In this document: positions 33,741-42,189 of the stretch, piece by piece
Layout: each line of letters starts with the position of its first letter
How positions within the stretch are numbered: the first letter of the stretch is position 1
Assembly (NCBI GenBank): GCA_026014565.1
Contig: JAOZIB010000043.1
Location: 69,854 to 129,309, forward strand
Direction of reading: 5' to 3'
DNA from: Candidatus Bathyarchaeum sp.
Lineage (GTDB): Archaea; Thermoproteota; Bathyarchaeia; Bathyarchaeales; Bathyarchaeaceae
DNA length: 59,456 nt
Notes under the pieces: generated by a model
Database searches by the model: none
Seen by the model: only the letters and a program-made list of their open reading frames with translations
What the model was told of the DNA's origin: nothing
Translations under genes and position numbers: made by a program

Positions 33741-35093
33741 TTACAGGTTTTTAGCTTTCTCAAGCACCTGATCAACTTTTGATTGCCAATCAGCCAATCC
33801 ATCGGGGGAAGTAGGATAGTTTCTGTAGAGCTGTTTTACTTCTTTCATGAGTTTAGCTGTAGAATTCAGTTTTATCAGAAGAGATAAACATCCAAGACCC
33901 TTAAACAGCCTGCTTGTTTTGTCACTTATGTTAAGTTTTAGATCTTCACCCATGCTGGCTTTGAGCAAATCATCATCAGTGACAATGTGATGACTCATAC
34001 CATAGTTCATTTCTTCGTTGGTTAAACTTTGAAGAAGCAAACGGAAAAGGTCCAATCCTGCTTGTTTGGCTCCATATGCTTTCATGAACATTCCCGTGTA
34101 CGGCCACAGTTGTTCTTTGCTTACATCACCTTTTTCTAGGGCTTCAATTATGACTTGTGCTGCTTTGACGCCCCCCATCATTGAGGAACCAATTCCACCA
34201 CCATGGATGGGATTGACTTGGCAGGCTGCGTCTCCGATAATTATGATTCCGTTTCCAACCATTGGGCTGATTGGGCTTCGGGTTGGGACTAATCCTCCAC
34301 CACCTGTTAATACCTTAGAGTCTTTGAACAAGGGCATAGAAGAAATGACTTCGTCATAGATGTCCTTTGGGTTCGGGAAGCCTTCTTTCATGGCAAGCCC
34401 TAAACCTACGTTGATTGTTGTTGGGCTTTTGGGGAACACCCAGTAATATCCTCCTGGAACCTTTTGCAGGTCAAGATAAATCTTACAGAACTCAGGCTTG
34501 TCAATTGGTTCTTTTATTTCCCGAATTTCACGGTAACAGATTTCGACGTCTTCACCTTTAACTTCGTTTTCTATGCCAAATTCTGCGGGAAGTTTCTTTC
34601 GCAAAACAGCAGTGTGTCCGCTTGCATCTACCACAACTTTGGCTGAGATGCTAATTTTTTCGTTTGTTTTAAGGTTTTTAGCGGTTACACCAACCACGTA
34701 ATTGTTTTCGATAATTGGGTCAATGACAAGGGTCTGGTCCATGAGTGTTACGCCAGCGTCTTTTGCTTCCTTTAATAGTCTTTGACCGAAAAGTAGGCGA
34801 TTAACTAGGTATCCGTGGACGCCTTCACCTTGAACGTTTACTTCTGTTTCTAGGTCTGGCGAGTAAACTTTGATTCCTTCTATCAACTGATCAAGTTCTG
34901 CTCCAGAAGGATGAGCAATTCCAATGTTATCAAAATGGTGTCTTCCGATGGCATCTCCACAGACCTTGTCACCTATATTTTTTTCTTCTTTGCAGTCTAT
35001 CATACAAGCTTTTAGGCCTGCTTGTGCGAGAGTCTTGGCGGTTAAACTGCCCCCTGTTCCCGCCCCAACAACTATAACGTCAAATTTGTTCAA
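33741..35093 (-). CDS. Geranylgeranyl reductase family flavoprotein
   Basis: 450 residues. The N-terminal FAD fold VIVVGAGTGGSLTAKTLAQ, the ligand region KNIGDKVCGDAIG, GDAACQVNPIHGGGIG and WVFPKSPTTINVGLG mark the archaeal digeranylgeranylglycerophospholipid reductase family, which saturates membrane lipid chains. TTG 35093 has GGAGAG 7 nt upstream and is preferred over TTG 35108. The Dph6 gene starts about 30 nt downstream. Confidence 0.9.
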   Translation of the reverse strand: MNKFDVIVVGAGTGGSLTAKTLAQAGLKACMIDCKEEKNIGDKVCGDAIGRHHFDNIGIAHPSGAELDQLIEGIKVYSPDLETEVNVQGEGVHGYLVNRLLFGQRLLKEAKDAGVTLMDQTLVIDPIIENNYVVGVTAKNLKTNEKISISAKVVVDASGHTAVLRKKLPAEFGIENEVKGEDVEICYREIREIKEPIDKPEFCKIYLDLQKVPGGYYWVFPKSPTTINVGLGLAMKEGFPNPKDIYDEVISSMPLFKDSKVLTGGGGLVPTRSPISPMVGNGIIIIGDAACQVNPIHGGGIGSSMMGGVKAAQVIIEALEKGDVSKEQLWPYTGMFMKAYGAKQAGLDLFRLLLQSLTNEEMNYGMSHHIVTDDDLLKASMGEDLKLNISDKTSRLFKGLGCLSLLIKLNSTAKLMKEVKQLYRNYPTSPDGLADWQSKVDQVLEKAKNL

Positions 35094-35109
35094 TCGATTT
35101 CTCTCCAAT

Positions 35110-35509
35110 TCCTTTTATGATGCCTAAAAAGGGCTTCATAACCTTTACGATAATCCGAGAAAATACAAAGGACTTAATTAAAGTTTTTCAGGTTATGGAG
35201 ACACCTCCACAAATAAATCATTAAAACTTCCATTGTTGGGTTCTAGAAAGATACCTTCTGTTCTATGTATATAGCATATTAGAGAAAAGAGGCTCAAATC
35301 CCGCTTATTTTCCCAAAAACCCCACTTAAGTAACATAATACCATTATGTCGCTCCAATAAGTAGTAAAACATTTTATCCTAATTTTAGTGTGACTCTCTC
35401 TGTTGCGAATTTCGTAAATTTTATCCATATTTATTTACGTAATTAGCAAAGTTTTTTATTCAACTTCAAAGATGATTTGTTGAATATAAATTGCTAAAAA
35501 AATGAATAG
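35110..35509. other. Gene-free 400-bp stretch
   Basis: No credible reading frame or RNA gene. The only structure I see is an inverted CGTAAAT (35413-35419) / ATTTACG (35433-35439), starting 20 bp apart, about 80 bp before the next gene, which could be an operator. Confidence 0.5.
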
Positions 35510-35518
35510 GTGGACAGG

Positions 35519-35713
35519 ATGGAATTATCCGAGAAGATAGTTGATGCTTATGTTCAAAGAATGTCAAAGGATTTGCAGGAAAAGTTTCTTTTACTTTCTA
35601 CAGAAAATCAAACACAAATAATGAAGTCTCTAATTAGATTTCACCACGTAATTGAGGAAGAAACTTTTGAATTATTACAGGGCATTTTAAACGCTTATAC
35701 AAACGAGGAATAA
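35519..35713 (+). CDS. Hypothetical 64-aa helical protein
   Basis: 64 residues, predicted all-helical: MELSEKIVDAYVQRMSKDL, then LLLSTENQTQIMKSLIRFHH. ATG 35519 has AGGTGG in front; GTG 35510 would be the longer alternative. No family recognised. 25 nt separate it from the next gene, an S-component-like membrane protein, so the two may be co-transcribed. Confidence 0.6.
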   Translation: MELSEKIVDAYVQRMSKDLQEKFLLLSTENQTQIMKSLIRFHHVIEEETFELLQGILNAYTNEE

Positions 35714-35738
35714 TTTTTCGACGAGGGCGTGATTTTTT

Positions 35739-36239
35739 ATGTTTGATAGCAAGAAAATTGGATTGATTGCATTACTAGGCACTCTTGCATTTGTTTCAAC
35801 TGGTTTTTTGCCTTCACCTATCGATAAGATGGTTATTGGATTTCAAGCCCTTTGTTTTTCGTTAGCTGCCCTCTTTGTTTCCAGGGGTGGAGCTACATTG
35901 ACCTGCTTTGTAACAGGTCTTTTGTTAAGTGTTTTAAGACCAGGATTTTTTCCTTTTAGTTTGCTTTTCTCTTTGTTTTATGGCATATTAATTGATGGCT
36001 TTTATGTTTTGTTTAATGTTAAAGAAGATGGCCGCATCAATTCAAAAAGACTGATTCTGCTATTGACAGTTGCTACAGGGATAACGGGTGTGGTGTCGAT
36101 GTATTTGACAACATTGTTAAGTGTAATCCCAATGATGCCAACCATGTATCTAATGATTTTGATTGGTGCTGTAATTAATGGAATTATTGCAGGCTATTTG
36201 ACAATAGTAATATGGAATAGATATTTTAATAAAAAATAG
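35739..36239 (+). CDS. ECF S-component-like membrane protein
   Basis: 166 residues with five or six membrane helices and short loops, of the size and layout of S-components (IGLIALLGTLAFVSTGFLPS at the start, VINGIIAGYLTIVIWNRYF at the end). The substrate is not predictable. It resembles in layout the protein at 9279. GAGGGCGTGAT lies before the ATG. Its 3' end overlaps a minus-strand protein fragment. Confidence 0.6.
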   Translation: MFDSKKIGLIALLGTLAFVSTGFLPSPIDKMVIGFQALCFSLAALFVSRGGATLTCFVTGLLLSVLRPGFFPFSLLFSLFYGILIDGFYVLFNVKEDGRINSKRLILLLTVATGITGVVSMYLTTLLSVIPMMPTMYLMILIGAVINGIIAGYLTIVIWNRYFNKK

Positions 36240-36411
36240 ATTTTTTGAAAATGAGATCTTTTTTTATGCAAATAGTAACGGTGTTACTGTAGATTGTTTC
36301 GCGTTTTTCTGTATACACCAAAGCATACATCACACTAGCAAAACTGGAAACCAGCAGATGCAAAGAAAAAACTCCGATCTTTAGTAAGTCTTTATTTGGA
36401 TTATTTATCAA
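36226..36411 (-). pseudogene. Truncated paralogue of the broken membrane protein at 53.7 kb
   Basis: 61 codons from TTG 36411. The centre SFASVMYALVYTEKRETIYS clearly matches LTSVRYALAYSVKRETIYI encoded by the broken gene at 53704-54318, on a hydrophobic helix. Only the N-terminal membrane part is left; the extracellular domain seen in the other copy is missing. The match of the two pieces shows that both derive from real genes. Confidence 0.55.
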
Positions 36412-36522
36412 TTGGCGCAGTCATGCCAGCAAATAGATAGGGCGCCTTATGAGTTGAAAACCATTACAGACAATAAAAACTAATTGTGTATAAACAAGAA
36501 TGAAAAATGGATGCAAGTAAAC

Positions 36523-37335
36523 CTAACATCCTTTGTTGCATTTGTCTGCTTTGAATTTATCCCAACAGTGAATAATGTCCCGCATCAGTTCAGGTTGAAG
36601 ATCATAAAACTCCTTTATTTTACCTTCAGGGAAGAACATCCTAATGTTAACTTCGCGCCCCAGTCTATCCATTGTAAGCATGCTGGCTTCTGGTTTTTTT
36701 GGAAGAACATCTTTGTATTTTTCATAGAATTTTTCGATGGTTATTTTGATACAATCTTCCATCATCTGCTTGTTAGTTTTATGATCCAGATGTGGAAAAC
36801 CCATCTTGAAGGAATAATCGATTATGTTTTTTCTTCCAGAATAGTTCACAATTATGCTGTCTAATACCTGTTTGTTAGCTATCTCAGTGATTGTATATGT
36901 TGGCGTGTAAATTTTGGTGTAGTTAATTGTTATTTCTTTTACTTCGCCTTCAATATTTCCAATTTTCACGTAGTCCATTACCATGAAAGGTCGGGAAATC
37001 ATTATGTAAAAACCCGCCAAGAAGTTACCTATCGTTTGCGTAGATGCAAAACCGATTGCAGTTCCAGTCAATGTTGAAAAGCCAAGAATCCAGTCTGTTC
37101 CTAACCCAAAAACGCCCAGAATAGCAAAAGTTCCTGCCACTGCAAGAAGCAGTCTTACAAGAAGATTTACTACATTTATCGAGTGGGGCTCCATTCTTGC
37201 TCTTTTTCCGTACTTTGATACTGTTCTGCGGATTACTTTGTCAAGAGCAAAAGCGACGCCAACAATAATTAGTGAAATAACTGCTTTGAGAAGGTTTGAA
37301 TCTAGATTTGCTAAGTCGAATGTCACATTGCTCAC
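36523..37335 (-). CDS. Small-conductance mechanosensitive channel (MscS family)
   Basis: 270 residues: three membrane helices, with pore helix FSTLTGTAIGFASTQTIGNFLAGFYIM, then the MscS beta domain with RPFMVMDYVKIG and EGEVKEITINYTKI. Opens under membrane tension to release solutes. The start is GTG 37335, or GTG 37326 with GGTGA 6 nt before it. It has a longer C-terminal domain (about 190-270) than the minimal family. Confidence 0.9.
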   Translation of the reverse strand: MSNVTFDLANLDSNLLKAVISLIIVGVAFALDKVIRRTVSKYGKRARMEPHSINVVNLLVRLLLAVAGTFAILGVFGLGTDWILGFSTLTGTAIGFASTQTIGNFLAGFYIMISRPFMVMDYVKIGNIEGEVKEITINYTKIYTPTYTITEIANKQVLDSIIVNYSGRKNIIDYSFKMGFPHLDHKTNKQMMEDCIKITIEKFYEKYKDVLPKKPEASMLTMDRLGREVNIRMFFPEGKIKEFYDLQPELMRDIIHCWDKFKADKCNKGC

Positions 37336-37582
37336 CAGTTAATGAACACTGAAAAAAACAGGTGCTGAACAAATACTTTTCGATATTAATGAGCTGTAAC
37401 GGTTGCGTTGGTTGTTGCGATTAGTTTTATACAATTTTTACCTTTGTTTGAATACTCTGTCTTATACCTAAGAATCCATTAAGTTTTATTTCTGAAACTA
37501 GAAAAAGGTATCTTCAATGTCTGGGAGGGGTCCTTATTTAAAAGCTGCTGTTCTGGTTTTACCTCAAAACTAAGTATGGGCC

Positions 37583-37813
37583 ATGAGAAATCCTAAAGAA
37601 AAAATCTGGAGTCTATTTGACCCTGATGAGAAATCTATGCAGATATGGAACCAGTTGCAGGTTTTACTTGAACATTATGACATAAAACTAGACATAGTCT
37701 ATGAAGACCCTAACTTTCCCATTGAAAGCACATATTCAAGGTTTTTTACGGGAATCAAACTAAAGGGTAACTTCAAAAAAATAGGTATCACGTTTAAACT
37801 AAAAAGAAAATAA
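37583..37813 (+). CDS. Hypothetical 76-aa protein
   Basis: 76 residues: MRNPKEKIWSLFDPDEKSMQ at the start, FKKIGITFKLKRK at the end; soluble and mixed alpha/beta. No family recognised and no clear ribosome site. Its stop is followed by the convergent glnA operon's end. Confidence 0.5.
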   Translation: MRNPKEKIWSLFDPDEKSMQIWNQLQVLLEHYDIKLDIVYEDPNFPIESTYSRFFTGIKLKGNFKKIGITFKLKRK

Positions 37814-37887
37814 AAAAGGAAGTTGGGGGTCGTTTTGACCCGACTTGTTACTTGGGTGTTGAACGTTTTGTCAAGGAACTTTTATAG

Positions 37888-38148
37888 TTAAGGTATGAAC
37901 ATTGACAGCAATGTTTCAGTGTGAACGACGTTGGGGTTGCTTTCTATCATTTCGTAGATGATTTTTGCGAGTTGTTCGGAAGTGTCTGCTTCAATTATTG
38001 TTACTGCATCGAATCGTCCTGTAACTGAATTAGCTATTTTTATGCCTTTGATCTTCCTTGACTGCACGATCTCCTCCGAAGTACCAGGTCGCATCGTAAC
38101 AAGTACGAATGCCCTGATTTTTTTGCTGCGGAGATCTTTTTGAGTCAT
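37888..38148 (-). CDS. Stand-alone RAM (Lrp ligand-binding) protein 1
   Basis: 86 residues consisting only of the AsnC/Lrp ligand-binding RAM domain, with no DNA-binding helix: RAFVLVTMRPGTSEEIV, TGRFDAVTIIEA and VVHTETLLSMF. Stand-alone RAM proteins bind amino acids and can assemble with Lrp regulators or enzymes. GGAGAG lies 6 nt before ATG 38148. Third gene of the glnA-RAM-RAM operon, so a role in sensing glutamine or nitrogen is likely but not shown. Confidence 0.85.
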   Translation of the reverse strand: MTQKDLRSKKIRAFVLVTMRPGTSEEIVQSRKIKGIKIANSVTGRFDAVTIIEADTSEQLAKIIYEMIESNPNVVHTETLLSMFIP

Positions 38149-38163
38149 CGTGTTCTCTCCTGT

Positions 38164-38394
38164 TTAGAAGAGTGTTATTGCTGTTTCTGTGTGGACGATG
38201 TTGGGGTCTTTTTCGATTACTTTGTAAACGAATTCGTTAAGGGACTCTAGGTCTGGAGCTTCTAAGACTGCAACGACGTCGTGGCGTCCATAGACTGAGT
38301 CAACATGTAGGACGTTTTCGAATCGCATTTTGATTCCTTTGACTACATCTTCAGATGTTCCAGGTCGAGTGTCAATTAATAGATACGCTTTCAT
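38164..38394 (-). CDS. Stand-alone RAM (Lrp ligand-binding) protein 2
   Basis: 76 residues, a bare RAM domain: MKAYLLIDTRPGTSEDVV, DSVYGRHDVVAVLEA (the Gly-Asp-type turn) and IVHTETAITLF. ATG 38394 has GAGGTGA in front and begins 29 nt after glnA; a longer frame reaching into glnA is not supported. It is similar to its neighbour at 37888, indicating a tandem duplication. Confidence 0.87.
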   Translation of the reverse strand: MKAYLLIDTRPGTSEDVVKGIKMRFENVLHVDSVYGRHDVVAVLEAPDLESLNEFVYKVIEKDPNIVHTETAITLF

Positions 38395-38423
38395 GTTATT
38401 CACCTCTCTCCTTATCATATATT

Positions 38424-39884
38424 CTAGTAGTCTAGATATTTCATTATTTCCCATGGAGTTACATACAAACAGAACTGGTTCCAGTCGTTTGTCTTGTAGT
38501 CGATGAATGCATCGAATATGTGACTTCCAAGAGCCTTCTGAACTACTTCATCACTTTGCATTGCTTCCAATGCGTCTTTCAAGGATGTAGGTAGTTCTTT
38601 GATTCCCATGGCTTTTCGGCGTTCAGTGGGTAGTTCGTAAACGTCTTCGTCTACAGGGTCACCAGGTTCAGTTTTATTCTTAATACCGTCAAGTCCAGCC
38701 ATCAAGATAACTGACAAAGCCAAGTAAGAGTTACATGAGGGATCAGCTGATCGCAATTCTGCACGTTTTGCTGCTGCATGCTCAGGACCTTTGAAGTATA
38801 CTGGAACACGAATCATTGCGGACCTGTTTCGGCGAGACCACATGATAAAGATCGGGGCTTCAAATCCGGGAACAAGTCGTTTGTATGAGTTTACTGTAGG
38901 ACAAGTTATTGCAGTGATTGCTCGAGCGTGGTCAAGCAAACCTCCAATGAAGTATCTGCCAGTTTGGCTCATTTCTGCATATTCATCTGTTTCGTCATAC
39001 ATTGCGTTTGTTTTTCCTTTCCACAAGGAAGCGTGAACATGCATTCCGCTTGCGTTGTCAAGGTAAACTGGTTTAGGCATGAAAGTTGCAACTAAACCGT
39101 GTTTTTTCGCCACGTTTTTTGCAACAAACTTGTATAGTAGGGTTCGGTCAGCGGTTTTAACCAAGTCACCATATTTGAAGTCAATTTCAATTTGTCCATT
39201 GGTTGCGACTTCGTGGTGGTGCATTTCGATTTCTGTGTCAAAGTTTGTTTCTAGTATGTGAGCGACTTCGTTACGGTATTCAACGGTAGTGTCATCTGGG
39301 GGAGGTCTGAAATAGGCTTCTTTAGGCCTTAAGAATTGGCTTCCTGGGGTGGTTTCTGGAGATTGAGGTACTACTCGTGGTGCTCCCCAAGAGTCACCTG
39401 AACCACCTTTTGGACTTACCCACATGTCCCAGACAAGTTTTGTTGGATCAATTGAGTTGAAAACGAAATATTCCAGTTCTGGACCAAAAAAGCCAGTGTA
39501 TCCCATAGCTGCTGCAGCTTTCACGGCATTTTTTGCTACGTATCCTCGGGGGTCTACAACTGAGGGTTCGTTGCCTCCGAAGGCTTCATAGACATCGCCT
39601 AGGATTATTGCACTTCTTTGTATGTCGTTATCCATGGTCCATGGAATAAGGGAAAGGGTATCTGCTGCAGGCATGAGAATCATGTCTGATTCGTTTATGG
39701 CTTTGAATCCTCGCACTGATGAACCGTCGAAGCCGATGCCAGCGGTTAGAGCTTGTCCTTCAGTGAAATGGCGTGCAGGTAGGACTACGTCTTGCATTAG
39801 ACCTCGGATATCAACAAAAGCGGTGTGCACCCATCGGATTTTATTTTTTTTCAGGGTTTCTTGTGCTTTGGTAATTGCATCCAT
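38424..39884 (-). CDS. glnA: Glutamine synthetase (type I)
   Basis: 486 residues; makes glutamine from glutamate, ammonia and ATP. The family's DGSSVRGF substrate loop, FFGPELEYFVF metal site, ASGMHVHASLW and RRNRSAMIRVP are all present. I use ATG 39884 because GGTGAATAAT stands directly before it. It leads an operon with two stand-alone RAM proteins. Its promoter region holds a TGAACA-N2-TGTTCA palindrome shared with the amt and kaiC-like genes, and the divergent gene encodes an Lrp regulator. Confidence 0.96.
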   Translation of the reverse strand: MDAITKAQETLKKNKIRWVHTAFVDIRGLMQDVVLPARHFTEGQALTAGIGFDGSSVRGFKAINESDMILMPAADTLSLIPWTMDNDIQRSAIILGDVYEAFGGNEPSVVDPRGYVAKNAVKAAAAMGYTGFFGPELEYFVFNSIDPTKLVWDMWVSPKGGSGDSWGAPRVVPQSPETTPGSQFLRPKEAYFRPPPDDTTVEYRNEVAHILETNFDTEIEMHHHEVATNGQIEIDFKYGDLVKTADRTLLYKFVAKNVAKKHGLVATFMPKPVYLDNASGMHVHASLWKGKTNAMYDETDEYAEMSQTGRYFIGGLLDHARAITAITCPTVNSYKRLVPGFEAPIFIMWSRRNRSAMIRVPVYFKGPEHAAAKRAELRSADPSCNSYLALSVILMAGLDGIKNKTEPGDPVDEDVYELPTERRKAMGIKELPTSLKDALEAMQSDEVVQKALGSHIFDAFIDYKTNDWNQFCLYVTPWEIMKYLDY

Positions 39885-39930
39885 ATTATTCACCATTCAT
39901 TCAATTGAAATTGAAATTATTACATGTTTG

Positions 39931-39997
39931 TATATAAACTTTTCTAGAGATTTGAAGGAAAGCTTATATACATCCACATCCAATGAACAAGTGTTCA
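39931..39997. promoter_or_regulatory. glnA/lrp divergent promoters with palindromic operator
   Basis: TGAACA-AG-TGTTCA (39984-39997) has perfect half-sites. For glnA (minus) the TATA box TTTATATA lies at 39931-39938, 45 bp from the palindrome, equal to the distal site position in the amt1 promoter. For the Lrp gene (plus) the TATA box CTTATATA lies at 39963-39970, so the palindrome covers the expected transcription start and would repress it when occupied. Confidence 0.7.
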
Positions 39998-40000
39998 TGA

Positions 40001-40522
40001 ATGCAAAAAATGAAATTTTGTTTCATAAACAATCATTCAATTGAGGAGGAACATAAACTGGTTTACGATTCTCATCACAAAGTGGATGAAATTGACAGAA
40101 AGATAATACGTTTACTACAAGAAGATGCAAGAAAAAGCTTCAACAAAATAGCAGATAGTCTTGGAATAGCTGTTGGAACAGCATACAATCGCGTGAAGAA
40201 CCTCGAAGACAGCGGAATTCTGAAAGGATACACCATACTATTAGATTCTGCCAGACTTGGCTATGGACTAACTTCGCTTATTCTGATTCAGGCTGATGGC
40301 AGTTATCTTGCCGATGTTGAAAAACAACTTGCCTCACTAGATGAAGTCATCTGCATCTATGATATTACTGGAGATTATGACATGGCCGTTGTTGCCAGAT
40401 TCAAAGACCGCGGCGCATTAAACAACTTCATTAAATCTGCACTGAAGATGCCACATGTTAGCAAAACTGTAACAAATGTTGTTCTTAACGTGGTAAAAGA
40501 AGACTTCAGAGTTAAAGTCTAA
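40001..40522 (+). CDS. Lrp/AsnC regulator divergent from glnA
   Basis: 173 residues: winged helix (VDEIDRKIIRLLQEDARKS, recognition helix TAYNRVKNLEDSGIL) and a RAM domain with DITGDYDMAVVARF. ATG 40001 lies just past the expected start of transcription, so the mRNA may be leaderless; the first ~25 residues precede the usual Lrp start, and GTG 40082 is possible. The operator palindrome overlaps its promoter. Position and operator make it the first candidate for the regulator of the amt/kaiC/glnA set. Confidence 0.85.
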   Translation: MQKMKFCFINNHSIEEEHKLVYDSHHKVDEIDRKIIRLLQEDARKSFNKIADSLGIAVGTAYNRVKNLEDSGILKGYTILLDSARLGYGLTSLILIQADGSYLADVEKQLASLDEVICIYDITGDYDMAVVARFKDRGALNNFIKSALKMPHVSKTVTNVVLNVVKEDFRVKV

Positions 40523-40549
40523 CTCTTGAAGCAATTTTTCTATTTTTGT

Positions 40550-41368
40550 TTATTCTAGTTTTTTGTAGATTGCAGTGAACACAAAGATTCCTGCAGCGGT
40601 GAAAACAATAACTCCACTTGTTGCAACGCTGTAAATTGACGACAAAAGTATTCCAGCAATCATGCTTATTGTCCCAAAAACTATTGCCGCCAAAGTAGTT
40701 GCCTTGAAAGAAAGATTAAGTTGAAGGGCAGAAAGCCCAGGCAAAACTAGAAGGGCGACTACAAGAATTACCCCAATTACTTTGATTGAAAGCACAATTG
40801 TAATCGCCACCAACAAGTTAAATGCCATTGACAGCGAACTTACGGGTATACCCATAAGTCGGGCGCTTTGTTCGTCAAAAGTTAGGGCGAGTAGTTCTTT
40901 ATAGAATATTCCCAAAATAAGAATTGTTGTTATTCCTAAAAGTGAAACAATAATCAGGTCTGTTTGGTCGATGGTTAGTATAGAGCCAAACAGGAAACTG
41001 AAAAGTTCAACATTAAACCCGCCAGCCAAGCTAATGATTATCAATCCAGTAGAAAACCCAACAGCCAACATTACGGCTATGGCAGAATCAGACTGGGCTA
41101 AACCTTTGCGCCTCATGTAAGATATGCCAAAAACTGCTAATACCGAAACAAGCAAAGCAGACAACATGGGATTAATTCCTAAAAACAAGCCCAAGGCGAT
41201 GCCTCCAAAGGCGGTGTGAGCGATGCCGTCGCCTATCATGGATTCTTTGCGCAAAATGAGAAACAATCCAACCCATGCGCAAGCTAAGGCGGTTATTGTT
41301 CCGCCAAGTAATGCGTTTTGGAAGAACTGGAACTCAAAAAGTTTGAAGATTCCAATTAGTTCATTCAT
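40550..41368 (-). CDS. Metal ABC transporter permease (ZnuB-type)
   Basis: 272 residues, eight or so membrane helices of the ABC-3 family: CAWVGLFLILRKESMIGDGI, AHTAFGGIALGLFLG and ALLVLPGLSALQL. Imports zinc, manganese or nickel with the ATPase and binding protein encoded upstream. ATG 41368 overlaps the ATPase stop codon (TAATG), indicating translational coupling. Confidence 0.92.
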   Translation of the reverse strand: MNELIGIFKLFEFQFFQNALLGGTITALACAWVGLFLILRKESMIGDGIAHTAFGGIALGLFLGINPMLSALLVSVLAVFGISYMRRKGLAQSDSAIAVMLAVGFSTGLIIISLAGGFNVELFSFLFGSILTIDQTDLIIVSLLGITTILILGIFYKELLALTFDEQSARLMGIPVSSLSMAFNLLVAITIVLSIKVIGVILVVALLVLPGLSALQLNLSFKATTLAAIVFGTISMIAGILLSSIYSVATSGVIVFTAAGIFVFTAIYKKLE

Positions 41369-42189
41369 TAAGAATCCATCTCGCATTTGTGCTGGTGGAA
41401 AACAAAGTGAAAGTGTTCTCCATAGGTTTCCCTTAGAATCTCTTCAGGCTTCAAATCTTTAGTTATTTCAGCAACATTGACCAAACGATTTACGCACATG
41501 ACTTTGGACATTCGGCAAAAAACTGCAGTTAAATCGTGAGTTACTAAAAGAATGGTTATGCTCTTTTTGACGTTAAGTTCACTAAGTTTTTTGTAAAACT
41601 TTTCTTGAGTTTTAGTGTCAACCCCTACAATGGGCTCATCCAACAAAATAATTTCAGGGTTGCGCACCAAGGCCTTGGCAACAAAAACTCTTTGTTTTTG
41701 CCCCCCAGAAAGCTGCCCAATTCGCCTATCTTTTATTTCTGACAAGCCCATAAAATCAAGAACTTCTTGCACTTTTTGCCAATCAGCGCTTTTGAGGGGT
41801 CTACCCAAATTTTTCCGGTTTACCCGTCCAAGGGACACCAATTCTTTTATTGTTAACGGAAACTGGGAATCAAAATTCACCGCATGCTGCGGAACATAGG
41901 CAACTTTTTCCCAATTAGAAAAGGATTCTATGTTTTGACCAAACAACCGGATAGCCCCCTTTGTTTTTGGCATGCTGTTTAGCAGCGCCAAAAGCAAGGT
42001 GGTTTTACCGCCACCATTTGGACCTACGATTCCCACATAGTCTCCTTTTTGAATTGTAAACTGGGCATCTTCGATAACTAAGGAGTTGTCTCTGGATACA
42101 TTAAGCCCTGAAACTTCTAGAACCGGAATTTTGTTGGTCATGATACCCGATTGAGTATCAGCGTCATTTCTTTTCAAGTTTATTGTCAC
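41368..42189 (-). CDS. Metal ABC transporter ATPase (ZnuC-type)
   Basis: 273 residues. Walker A GPNGGGKTTL, Q-loop YVPQHAVN, signature LSGGQKQRV and Walker B IILLDEPIVGVD are intact. The C-terminus ends in a histidine-containing tail (EHFHFVFHQHKCEMDS) that could bind metal. GTG 42189 overlaps the stop of the binding-protein gene (GTGA), so all three genes are coupled. Confidence 0.94.
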   Translation of the reverse strand: MTINLKRNDADTQSGIMTNKIPVLEVSGLNVSRDNSLVIEDAQFTIQKGDYVGIVGPNGGGKTTLLLALLNSMPKTKGAIRLFGQNIESFSNWEKVAYVPQHAVNFDSQFPLTIKELVSLGRVNRKNLGRPLKSADWQKVQEVLDFMGLSEIKDRRIGQLSGGQKQRVFVAKALVRNPEIILLDEPIVGVDTKTQEKFYKKLSELNVKKSITILLVTHDLTAVFCRMSKVMCVNRLVNVAEITKDLKPEEILRETYGEHFHFVFHQHKCEMDS

